Below are positions 1 through 5,561 of a stretch of DNA of 7,278 nucleotides, piece after piece. How positions within the stretch are numbered: position 1 is the first letter of the stretch; each line of letters opens with the position of its first letter. Source of the stretch: Candidatus Omnitrophota bacterium (lineage in GTDB: Bacteria; Omnitrophota; Gorgyraeia; Duberdicusellales; 4484-171); contig JALOCC010000071.1 of the NCBI GenBank assembly GCA_023227945.1, forward strand, positions 1 through 7,278, given 5' to 3'. The notes under the pieces were generated by a model that did not search any database, had not been told where the DNA came from, and saw only the letters and a list, made by a program, of their open reading frames with translations. The position numbers and the translations under genes were made by a program.

Positions 1-837
1 AAAGACGGATTCGCGTGTTTGAAAACCTGCGGCTGCGCTGTGGCCTCCGCCTCCGTAGAAACGGTGGCAGAATTCCGCGCAATCGTTAGTGAGGCTATAG
101 ACGCCGTATATCCAGCATTGGGGGGTAAATTTAAAGCTTATGCAGAAGTCATAATCTTTAAGTTGTTCGCCGAAAACCATACTTCCTTTTTCCTGAGAAT
201 TAACAGCCAAGACGCGATATCCGAAGAGTTCTGTTTCGAATCCTTGGGTTTTGAGTATTTCCTTATTTTGAATCAAGTTTCTTTTATATGCCACCCACCC
301 CATATCCGCATATTTCAGGAGTTCGTCTTCGTCGGATAAAGATACCCAATATTCCCATTCTTGACTTTCCGGAGGAAGTTCTCGACTTTGCAGATAGTAT
401 TCCAACCCTATGATTTCTTTTCTATCTCCATGTTTCCAACAATCGAACAATCCTATTCTTTCCACGGTTTTGGGCAAAGGGGTTGACGGATACAGATATT
501 TGAAAGTCAGCATGCAAGCGCTTTCTTCTTTTGTACGCAATCCCTGCAAATTCAAATCCTGAAACAGTTGGATAGACTTTTGATGATGGTCTATCCATGT
601 AAAGGAAGAGGAATTGTCTTTTATTTTTTTCATTACCCCTTCTTTTTCGAAACAAAAGTCAAGGAGAAAAACAGGGTTACCGTTAATTTCATCAAGTCTG
701 TCATACGGTTCGCTTCCGTAGTCGCAGGGTAAAAGGAGATATTTTCTATTTTGTTTATCAAGCCAATTCCTTAAAAGGAAAGCGCTTAAACATCCGTCAT
801 GGTCTGATTTGTGATAAAAGATATAAGTTGTATTCAT
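1..837 (-). CDS. DHH/DHHA1 family phosphoesterase (NrnB-like), 3' end cut by window edge
   Basis: The reading frame opens at the ATG at 837 and runs 279 codons to base 1 without a stop, so the C-terminus lies outside the window. The motifs seen are those of the DHH superfamily: motif I HKSDHDG (H9, D12, D14), motif II LLDFCF (D60), motif III WIDHH (D83, H84, H85), a motif IV aspartate in LFDCW (D132), and near the cut end the DHHA1 substrate-binding motif GGGGHSAAAGF (residues 262-272). In this family these residues bind two metal ions, usually manganese, and the DHHA1 domain grips the nucleotide. Members degrade short oligoribonucleotides or cyclic (di)nucleotides. The layout is closest to the COG2404 type (NrnB or cyclic-nucleotide phosphodiesterase), from memory. 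GGGGH lies close to the expected end of the protein, so probably only a few residues are missing. It lies 23 bases after the ClpP-like gene, behind a good ribosome binding site. The substrate cannot be told from the sequence. Confidence 0.9.
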   Translation of the reverse strand, partial: MNTTYIFYHKSDHDGCLSAFLLRNWLDKQNRKYLLLPCDYGSEPYDRLDEINGNPVFLLDFCFEKEGVMKKIKDNSSSFTWIDHHQKSIQLFQDLNLQGLRTKEESACMLTFKYLYPSTPLPKTVERIGLFDCWKHGDRKEIIGLEYYLQSRELPPESQEWEYWVSLSDEDELLKYADMGWVAYKRNLIQNKEILKTQGFETELFGYRVLAVNSQEKGSMVFGEQLKDYDFCISFKFTPQCWIYGVYSLTNDCAEFCHRFYGGGGHSAAAGFQTRESVF

Positions 838-840
838 TTT

Positions 841-858
841 ATTCCTTGTATTCCTTGT
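841..858 (-). repeat. Tandem 9-base repeat duplicating the Shine-Dalgarno site of the DHH gene
   Basis: On the minus strand the unit ACAAGGAAT occurs twice back to back in the 23-base gap before the ATG at 837. Each copy carries AAGGA. The copy nearer the gene has its AAGGA about 6-7 bases before the ATG, which is a standard distance. The second copy lies 9 bases further upstream, too far to serve this start efficiently. It may be a simple slippage duplication, or a standby site for ribosomes. Confidence 0.6.
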
Positions 859-860
859 AT

Positions 861-1532
861 TTACGCTCTTTTTATTTTTGATTCGTTTACCATTTTATCG
901 ATAACATTACGTGTTTTGATATTTTTAGAAACAAGACGAGAATAAAGGTCTGACGGTTTGGTGATGAGATGGTCGCAAATTCCGTATTTAATGACTTCTT
1001 CCGGGGACATATAAGCGTCCCTGGACATCAATCTTGAGAGTTCGTTTTTCTTTATTTTTGAATGTTTCAAAATGATTTTTTCGAACCTTTTCATTAGATT
1101 CTGTACCATTTGGACATGGTTTTCCATTTCTGAAATTTTACCGATGGTTCCGGAACTTATCTGATGCATCATGACGTTTGAATTTTCGGTGATAAAGCGT
1201 TTACCTTTGGTTCCGGACATCAGGAGCATTTGACCGCAAGACATCGCTCGGCCAAGGCATACGGTAGCGACATCGCAATGGATAAGCTTGGTGATGGAAT
1301 CATAAATGGCGAAAAAAGAGTAGACATCTCCACCGTTGCTGTCGATAAGCAATGTTATGTCGTCGTGAATGCTTTCGGCATCCATAATTAAAAGCCTTTC
1401 GATACAAGATCTTGCGCTTGTCTGATTGAATTCTGTGTTGAAATAGATAATTCTGGATCTTGTTAAATAATCTGATTGGGGCAAAACGAACTGAGGCATA
1501 ATGATTTCTTCTTCCTCTTCTTCTTTAGGCAT
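861..1532 (-). CDS. ClpP-like serine protease (peptidase family S14)
   Basis: A 223-residue protein that aligns along its length with ClpP peptidase. The oxyanion-loop region is IDSNGGDVYS (residues 63-72). The nucleophile is S98 in GRAMSCGQ, the catalytic histidine is H123 in VMMHQ, and the aspartate is D172 in SRDAYMSPEE, matching Ser-His-Asp of E. coli ClpP in order and spacing. An active protease is therefore expected. The usual ClpP N-terminus (axial loop) is replaced by a run of six glutamates followed by about ten residues, and the C-terminus has a Lys/Arg-rich extension of about 30 residues. The start at 1532 overlaps the end of the phosphoesterase gene by 8 bases and has AAAGGA 7 bases upstream. 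A second possible start at 1499 (Met12) would remove the glutamate run. Phage ClpP-like proteins often mature the prohead, but no portal or capsid gene is visible here. Cleavage of host or phage regulatory proteins is an alternative. Confidence 0.92.
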   Translation of the reverse strand: MPKEEEEEEIIMPQFVLPQSDYLTRSRIIYFNTEFNQTSARSCIERLLIMDAESIHDDITLLIDSNGGDVYSFFAIYDSITKLIHCDVATVCLGRAMSCGQMLLMSGTKGKRFITENSNVMMHQISSGTIGKISEMENHVQMVQNLMKRFEKIILKHSKIKKNELSRLMSRDAYMSPEEVIKYGICDHLITKPSDLYSRLVSKNIKTRNVIDKMVNESKIKRA

Positions 1533-2079
1533 GGGTGATTCCTTTCATAAAATAAGGTTTGACGACGGAGTCTATTATATCCTGTAATAGGAACGGGCAA
1601 TAATCATTTCGTTCCACAGACACGTTAAACTGATTAGGAAACAAAGATTTCTTTTCGTGTATATGCCCGTGGATATTAAACCAATCAGTATCCGGGTTTT
1701 GAATCGGTTTATGGGTGAAGATGATTTTTATATCGGGCAGGATAATTTCTTTTTTTTCTATTCTTTCGAATCCGAGTCTGTAAAGTCTTTCTTTGGTAAG
1801 TTTGGAATGACAATCATGATTCCCCAATATCAGGGAAATTCTTCCGTTTAAGCGTTTGAAAACGGCTTGCAACTGATCGTAATAACGACATAGGGCGAAG
1901 TCTCCGACATGTATAACTTCATCGTTTTCCCCGACATGCTGATTCCAACAAGATATCATATATTCGTTCATTTCTTCAGAATCAAAGAACCTTTCTTTCC
2001 TGTTTTTCGGGTGTCTGTCACAAAGGGCAATTATTCTTTCATGGTAGAAATGAGTATCTCCTATCACATGTCTCTTCAT
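1525..2079 (-). CDS. Calcineurin-like metallophosphoesterase (AQ_1575/COG4186 type)
   Basis: A complete 184-residue metallophosphoesterase, the usual length for the compact phage and bacterial form. Metal-binding motifs occur in order: GDTH (D8, H10), VGDF (D60), GNHD (N87, H88, D89), THKP (H123) and IHGHIH (H137, H139, H141). The C-terminal NVSVE...YCPF segment is also typical of this subgroup. Such enzymes use a two-metal centre to hydrolyse phosphomonoesters or phosphodiesters. The natural substrates of the phage members are mostly unknown. The start at 2079 is supported by a strong AGGGGG ribosome binding site 6 bases upstream, and the upstream gene stops one base before the ATG. The 3' end overlaps the ClpP-like gene by 8 bases, so the two are probably translated together. 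Family is secure; a role in nucleotide or RNA-end metabolism is only inferred. Confidence 0.93.
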   Translation of the reverse strand: MKRHVIGDTHFYHERIIALCDRHPKNRKERFFDSEEMNEYMISCWNQHVGENDEVIHVGDFALCRYYDQLQAVFKRLNGRISLILGNHDCHSKLTKERLYRLGFERIEKKEIILPDIKIIFTHKPIQNPDTDWFNIHGHIHEKKSLFPNQFNVSVERNDYCPFLLQDIIDSVVKPYFMKGITHA

Positions 2080-2080
2080 G

Positions 2081-2422
2081 TTAACCCCCTACCGATATTT
2101 TTTTAAAAAACAGTTTGGAGAAAATCACGATATAGTAAGAAATTATAAAGATATTCGTAACGGTTCTATATTGTGGATTTACAAACGCTATTAGCGAGAT
2201 TGACGGTATAGCATCAAGAAGAAACATCGCCATGTCTGAGAACCGCATTTTTATGTTTCTGAGGCAAGCCATCCTCATTAGCATCCCTAACCAGCAATAT
2301 AAGAGCATAGGTATAAAAAAGAACCCAGAAACCTTATTCCCCGACTTAAGAAATGAGAACATTAACAGGACGAATATAGATCGTGTCAGAAACCAATATA
2401 TGATATCTTTCACTTCCTTCAT
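2081..2422 (-). CDS. Small multi-pass membrane protein, unknown function
   Basis: A 113-residue hydrophobic protein. Four likely membrane segments lie at about residues 7-25, 32-50, 64-82 and 88-105, with short charged ends (MKEVKD at the start, FFKKISVGG at the end) and basic residues in the loop around 50-60. No catalytic or transport motif is recognised. The start codon overlaps the stop of the preceding gene (ATGA), and the Shine-Dalgarno signal is poor, which points to translational coupling. A holin is possible on size alone, but no endolysin gene is nearby, so I do not call it one. A superinfection-exclusion or envelope protein would fit equally well. The 3' end contains a run of six T and seven A on the coding strand. 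Confidence 0.75.
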   Translation of the reverse strand: MKEVKDIIYWFLTRSIFVLLMFSFLKSGNKVSGFFFIPMLLYCWLGMLMRMACLRNIKMRFSDMAMFLLDAIPSISLIAFVNPQYRTVTNIFIISYYIVIFSKLFFKKISVGG

Positions 2423-2919
2423 AATCCGTTTTCTTTCAGGATTCCATATAGACGATTAATTAGGGAATAAACTTCTCCCTTCTTATCGGCCAAAGAATTC
2501 ATCACTTCAAGCACCCTGTCGCTTTCTTTGGCTTTTTTTCTGAGGATAAAGTTTGACGAGAAGTCTGCGTTCCTAAACAAGATTCTAGACAATTCCTTAA
2601 TTCGATTGACATTTGTAGGGCTTGCTTTGAGGATAAGTCCGTTTACGATTGCTTTGAATTCGGGAGTGATTCTTATCAACACTCTATCTTTCGACGTTTT
2701 ACAAGACACTAAATTATTTCCAAGGTCTTTGATAACTGCAAGGATTTCCGTTGCGCTGATTTCATCAGGTGAAATGATCTTGTTGTATTTTGATTTTAAC
2801 ACTTCTGATTTCATCAAGTCGGCCATTTTTTCCAGATTTCTGAAAGCGATGTTTTCAGGAAGGAAAAAGAAAAGCATTGTCAACACATTGTGCAGGTTAA
2901 GATTCTTTTTAGTATTCAT
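2419..2919 (-). CDS. Unknown protein, mostly helical
   Basis: A 166-residue protein of unrecognised family. The sequence is rich in Lys, Leu, Asn, Ser and Glu with few glycines or prolines, which suggests an all-helical fold. A hydrophobic stretch near the N-terminus (NVLTMLFFFLP, residues 11-21) is too short and too near the end for a confident membrane segment, and no signal-peptide cleavage site is evident. The remainder reads as amphipathic helices. A DNA-binding or replication-accessory role is conceivable but not supported by a motif. The gene starts 11 bases inside the end of the preceding gene and ends in an ATGA overlap with the membrane-protein gene, so it sits in a coupled string. 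The region before its ATG lacks a good Shine-Dalgarno match (AACGGAT), consistent with reinitiation. Confidence 0.7.
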   Translation of the reverse strand: MNTKKNLNLHNVLTMLFFFLPENIAFRNLEKMADLMKSEVLKSKYNKIISPDEISATEILAVIKDLGNNLVSCKTSKDRVLIRITPEFKAIVNGLILKASPTNVNRIKELSRILFRNADFSSNFILRKKAKESDRVLEVMNSLADKKGEVYSLINRLYGILKENGL

Positions 2920-3250
2920 ATCCGTTTTCTTGATTTAAGTCGTCATATCGACTATATTGTTTGTCTTCAAAACCATCTTCTTCGTTAAAGTCTTCAAAAT
3001 CTTCAAAATCATCTTTCGTCACGATTTCATTCGACAATGCCGTTTCTTTAAGAACTTCCTTATCATAAACGAAATTAGGAAGAAAGGTATCCGCGACGAA
3101 AATCTTTGCGGATTCTATAATGATTTCTGTTTCTTCATCCGTTAATTCTCTCCCGAGCATTTCGGTCATCAACTTAAATAAGTCCTGTCCGATTACTTTT
3201 TTGATTCTTGTCTGTGCTTGTTCTTCTTTTATATTCTTGCGTTTTGCCAT
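2909..3250 (-). CDS. Unknown small protein with acidic C-terminal tail
   Basis: A 113-residue protein not recognised as a family. The first 20 residues are basic (MAKRKNIKEE...RIKK), residues 21-75 look helical, and from about residue 79 the chain is strongly acidic and aromatic, with the repeated unit DFE in DDFEDFEDFNEEDGFED and an end rich in Tyr, Asp and Glu. Such a tail is probably disordered and could bind a basic partner or mimic nucleic acid; this is inference. The ATG at 3250 has AAAGGA about 11 bases upstream. The gene follows the MBL-fold hydrolase gene after a 25-base gap and overlaps the next gene by 11 bases. Confidence 0.75.
   Translation of the reverse strand: MAKRKNIKEEQAQTRIKKVIGQDLFKLMTEMLGRELTDEETEIIIESAKIFVADTFLPNFVYDKEVLKETALSNEIVTKDDFEDFEDFNEEDGFEDKQYSRYDDLNQENGYEY
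2992..3009 (-). repeat. Tandem 9-base repeat inside the acidic-tail gene
   Basis: The unit ATTTTGAAG (coding strand) occurs twice in a row and encodes the repeated Asp-Phe-Glu of the acidic tail. A related but diverged copy lies near 2964-2971. The unit is a multiple of three, so expansion or contraction would change tail length without breaking the frame. Confidence 0.6.
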
Positions 3251-3275
3251 TATTTATAAGTCCTTTATAGATGTT

Positions 3276-4004
3276 CTATGCTGTCGGGAAAGACCATCCG
3301 TCATGTTTGGCCTGTTCAAAATTGAAACCTTTATCAAAATGCATCAAAACAACTCGTTTTCTTTCTTCTGGATCGGTTATGATTTGACAAAGTTTTTTGT
3401 ATGAAAGATGAATGTTATCAGGATAGTCAAGCCAACTGCAATCATGATAGATTTTCTTTACCTGATTTAAACGGAAAAGAGAAAGGATGTTTGTGTTAAA
3501 TCCTTTAGAATCCCCGCTGTAATAAAAACAATCTCCTAAGCTGTCGGCAAACAAAAACCCAAAAGATTCCAGTTTTTCCGCATGACTTTCTTTTATGGGG
3601 AAAACAGAAATATTCACGAGTCCAGAAGGGCTGAGCATATCTGTTTGAAAGACTTTCTTTTTACAAGCTTCCAACACGTTCTTCTCATATATCTCATCTA
3701 GCGTCCCCTGAAGGTCAAGAATTTGAAAAACAGCCTTCGGGGCATAGACCTTCGGATGAACTTTCAAGACATAAAAGCAATAAAAAAGGAGACTTGAAAG
3801 ACTTCCGCAATGATCACTGTGGCTATGTGAGACAAAAATGTTGATATTCTTGAATCCGTTCAAAAGGTCTCCGACCTGAATTTGGTGAAAAACGGATTCT
3901 CCGCAATCCAACAGAAATGCGGAATTACCAACGGGAAGACATGCTGACGTGTTCCCCAGTGTCGTGTTGAAACAACTTCCTGCTCCTAAAAATTTCAAGT
4001 CCAT
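3276..4004 (-). CDS. Metallo-beta-lactamase-fold hydrolase, RNase Z/cyclic-nucleotide phosphodiesterase-like
   Basis: A 242-residue protein with the complete motif series of the MBL superfamily, RNase Z-like branch. These are the N-terminal strand LKFLGAGSCFNTTLGNTSACL, HSHSDH (H60, H62, D64, H65), H141 followed by SFGF (residues 147-150), YSGDSK with the metal-bridging D165, HDCSW (187-191) with a following HLSY, and LMHF with H222. These residues bind two zinc or other metal ions and should give an active phosphodiesterase. Known members cut tRNA 3' trailers (RNase Z) or hydrolyse cyclic nucleotides. The second group includes the phage anti-Pycsar protein Apyc1, which has a similar fold and size. 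The long flexible arm of true RNase Z is not evident, so tRNA processing is less likely. The start at 4004 has AAAGG 9 bases upstream and lies 4 bases after the preceding stop. Confidence 0.9.
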   Translation of the reverse strand: MDLKFLGAGSCFNTTLGNTSACLPVGNSAFLLDCGESVFHQIQVGDLLNGFKNINIFVSHSHSDHCGSLSSLLFYCFYVLKVHPKVYAPKAVFQILDLQGTLDEIYEKNVLEACKKKVFQTDMLSPSGLVNISVFPIKESHAEKLESFGFLFADSLGDCFYYSGDSKGFNTNILSLFRLNQVKKIYHDCSWLDYPDNIHLSYKKLCQIITDPEERKRVVLMHFDKGFNFEQAKHDGWSFPTA

Positions 4005-4008
4005 ATTT

Positions 4009-4281
4009 TTATGCCTTTACGAATACAAACGGGAAGTCTTTAAACAAAGCCGTTTTGATTTCCTCAACCGTCGTATCAGAAAATGTTGCTGTAATGGGAT
4101 TCTTCATAACAACGTCTTGGCTTTCAAAACGGATAAAGACATTTGGCTTAAACATTGAAGAAATGTTCTGTTTCATTTGTTCTACCTGTTGGAAAGCCAA
4201 TTGGTTGTTTTCATTCAGGACAAAGTTAAAATCCACGGAGATGTCTCCGTTATCCAGCTTCTTGATTGTCATCGAATTCAT
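4009..4281 (-). CDS. Unknown small protein (90 residues)
   Basis: A 90-residue protein, not recognised. Its pattern suggests an alpha/beta fold: strands around ISVDFNFVL (14-22), VFIRFESQDVV (48-58) and PFVFVKA at the end, with a glutamine-rich helix at 25-43 and another helix at 70-81. No catalytic motif or membrane segment is seen. AAGGG lies 11 bases before the ATG at 4281; the in-frame Met4 is an alternative start with no better signal. It stops 4 bases before the MBL-fold hydrolase gene, so the two are very probably co-transcribed and it could be a partner of that enzyme, but nothing in the sequence shows this. Confidence 0.72.
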   Translation of the reverse strand: MNSMTIKKLDNGDISVDFNFVLNENNQLAFQQVEQMKQNISSMFKPNVFIRFESQDVVMKNPITATFSDTTVEEIKTALFKDFPFVFVKA

Positions 4282-4304
4282 AGCAATTTATTCCCTTTCC
4301 GTCT

Positions 4305-4541
4305 TTACTTTTTAAACCTTGCGTTGTGTTCGTCAAGTCTGCGTTTACAGATTTCATCAAACCGTTCAAAGGCACTTTCAATTGTCTGAATTTCGAGTGG
4401 AAACCCGAATTCCCAATCCCATTCGCGCATATCTTGCGTCTTGACCTTTTGTTTCCCTGTAAACAGGGTTGCTTCTTGAAATTTTCGAGAAGTTATTGTT
4501 CTTCCTTCTTCATCAACATAGGTGTGTAGTTCGCTATACAT
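4305..4541 (-). CDS. Unknown small protein (78 residues)
   Basis: A 78-residue protein of no recognised family. The first half carries short polar strands (HTYVDEEGRTITSRKFQEATLF), then a tryptophan-rich acidic turn (REWDWEFGFPLEI, 39-51), then a charged C-terminal helix (SAFERFDEICKRRLDEHNARFKK). No signal peptide or membrane segment is seen. The ATG at 4541 has AAAGGG 7 bases upstream, a convincing ribosome binding site. It follows the HNH gene after 15 bases and is probably transcribed from that gene's promoter. Confidence 0.72.
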   Translation of the reverse strand: MYSELHTYVDEEGRTITSRKFQEATLFTGKQKVKTQDMREWDWEFGFPLEIQTIESAFERFDEICKRRLDEHNARFKK

Positions 4542-4556
4542 GATTTCCCTTTCTTT

Positions 4557-5132
4557 TTAAAAGAATTTTGCGATTTCCCTGTCTTCTTGTTTCCAAATCT
4601 GCTGACGCATTTTAATAGATTTGGCACGCAATTCCTGCGCATCTGGTTTGTGCGGAAGACCGCGCAACTTCATACCGGATTCATGAAGGTGCTTGTCGCC
4701 CTTCTTGTGATTACAGGCGTGGCAAGACAAGACGATGTTGTCCCAATCGGTTTTACCGCCTCTGCTACGCGGATGTACGTGGTCATAAGTGAAGCTTCCC
4801 TTGCCCCAATTGAGTTTGCATCCGCAATACATACAACAACCTTCATCACGGACAAAGATATTGTATCTGCTGATTCTTGGATCTTCTGGGATGGGACGCA
4901 TACCGATTCCCGCATAAAACATCAGGACGATAAATTCCGGCTTTGGGATTTGACCGGTTCCGAATCTTACGGTTTTGGTAGAGACTCCGTTTTTTATCCA
5001 ATCGTTATATTCAAAAAGTTCACCTGTTTCTTTATTCAAGAACATGGCACGGCCATTCAAAACCTTTTTAATGGCTTTTGAAACGGTGATTTTTTTAATA
5101 ACTTGCCAATTTTTATTCAACATATATGGCAT
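4557..5132 (-). CDS. HNH endonuclease (HNH_5-like, zinc-stabilised)
   Basis: With the ATG at 5132 the protein has 191 residues. The nuclease core is at about 88-147: RYNIFVRDEGCCMYCGCKL supplies the zinc pair C100/C103, TYDHVHPRSRGG holds D117 and the catalytic H118, DN at 131-132 gives the middle asparagine, and CHACNHKKGDK supplies the second zinc pair C137/C140 and the final N141. All HNH positions are intact, so an active metal-dependent DNA nickase or nuclease is expected. The first 60 residues are a separate basic region that may recognise DNA. The frame is open up to a TTG at 5162, but I chose 5132 because the TTG lies in the -10 box of a strong promoter and has no ribosome binding site, while AAAGG lies 11 bases before 5132. 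Free-standing phage HNH proteins may be homing enzymes or packaging or host-DNA nucleases; none of these roles is fixed here. Confidence 0.88.
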   Translation of the reverse strand: MPYMLNKNWQVIKKITVSKAIKKVLNGRAMFLNKETGELFEYNDWIKNGVSTKTVRFGTGQIPKPEFIVLMFYAGIGMRPIPEDPRISRYNIFVRDEGCCMYCGCKLNWGKGSFTYDHVHPRSRGGKTDWDNIVLSCHACNHKKGDKHLHESGMKLRGLPHKPDAQELRAKSIKMRQQIWKQEDREIAKFF

Positions 5133-5143
5133 GATCTGATAAG

Positions 5144-5148
5144 CCTTT
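5144..5148 (-). promoter_or_regulatory. Ribosome binding site deciding the HNH start
   Basis: AAAGG on the minus strand lies 11 bases before the ATG at 5132, and downstream of the expected transcription start of the promoter at 5161-5189. The alternative TTG at 5162 has no such site and would lie upstream of the transcript start. Confidence 0.55.
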
Positions 5149-5160
5149 CTTTTCTCAAAC

Positions 5161-5189
5161 AATATACACTATTTTCTGATCTTTGTCAA
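5161..5189 (-). promoter_or_regulatory. Sigma-70-type promoter for the HNH gene
   Basis: On the minus strand a perfect -35 box TTGACA (5189-5184) is followed after exactly 17 bases by TATATT (5166-5161), one mismatch from the consensus -10 box. Transcription would begin near 5153-5155 and leave a leader of about 22 bases before the ATG at 5132. The -35 box lies in the last codons of the DUF559 gene, so the promoter was fitted into coding sequence. This is the only near-consensus promoter I found in the window. Confidence 0.8.
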
Positions 5190-5561
5190 TTCACAATAGA
5201 TAATTGATAGGACGACTTTCATATTGTTTCGGATTGCCGCGATATCAAATCTGAGGGTGCGTATTCCCTTGCTCCAAAGTACGGCATCCCTATGTTTGTC
5301 ATATTCTTTCCTCGCCAAATGACAAGGCCCATCAACTTCTATCGCGATTCCGCGATACGGAGATCCTTCTTTATTCGCGGCGACATAAAAATCAAGAATA
5401 TATCCATAACTAAGGCTTTGTCTGTAAATCGGCACATTAGGGAAAGTATGATCCAATGCTTTCCCTAGATCCATTTCAGGATGTGTCTGATTACGTCGAA
5501 GATACTTCGCGAATGCTTTTTTTTGAGGAGAAGCTTTATTTCTCATACCTCTATTCTTCAT
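5169..5561 (-). CDS. DUF559/Vsr-like PD-(D/E)XK-fold nuclease
   Basis: A 130-residue protein with the signature of the DUF559 family, related to the very-short-patch repair endonuclease fold. Seen in order: YGYILDFYV with D57, IAIEVDGPCH with E75 and D77 and the following H81, YDKHRDAVLWSKGIRTLRF (87-105) with its conserved Arg-Asp pair, and a C-terminal helix. A basic N-terminal arm (about residues 1-25) precedes the fold and may bind DNA. The acidic residues fit a metal-dependent active site, but cleavage has been shown for few family members. The ATG at 5561 has AAAGGTGG upstream and overlaps the preceding gene by 11 bases. A second ATG at 5546 (Met6) has a site that is too close. DNA repair, recombination or a homing-like role are all possible. 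Confidence 0.83.
   Translation of the reverse strand: MKNRGMRNKASPQKKAFAKYLRRNQTHPEMDLGKALDHTFPNVPIYRQSLSYGYILDFYVAANKEGSPYRGIAIEVDGPCHLARKEYDKHRDAVLWSKGIRTLRFDIAAIRNNMKVVLSIIYCELTKIRK

Noticed and set aside
19..655. Open frames on both strands within the first 660 bases
   Set aside because: They overlap the DHH phosphoesterase frame, which contains all family motifs; the others are chance frames.
2098..2110. Run of six T and seven A (coding strand) near the end of the membrane-protein gene as a frameshift site
   Set aside because: The bases do not fit the X XXY YYZ slippery pattern in the reading frame, and the gene ends normally six codons later.
2081..2422. Holin call for the small membrane protein
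   Set aside because: Only size and hydrophobicity support it; no endolysin or spanin gene is nearby.
2878..2883. Another TTGACA (minus strand) as a promoter -35 box
   Set aside because: No acceptable -10 box lies 16-18 bases downstream. The same holds for TTGACA at 6602-6597.
2528..2938. A 136-codon open frame on the plus strand opposite the helical unknown gene
   Set aside because: All supported genes are on the minus strand with tight overlaps, and the hydrophobic translation is typical of the complement of a lysine/asparagine-rich gene.
4551..4565. AT-only palindrome TTCTTTT-AAAAGAA between the HNH gene and the 78-residue gene as a terminator
   Set aside because: The stem has almost no G-C pairs, has no T run after it on the minus strand and covers the ribosome binding region of a well-supported gene.
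4587..5081. A 164-codon open frame on the plus strand opposite the HNH gene
   Set aside because: It is antisense to a gene with an intact HNH core. Its translation shows no recognisable domain and no suitable ribosome binding site is seen.
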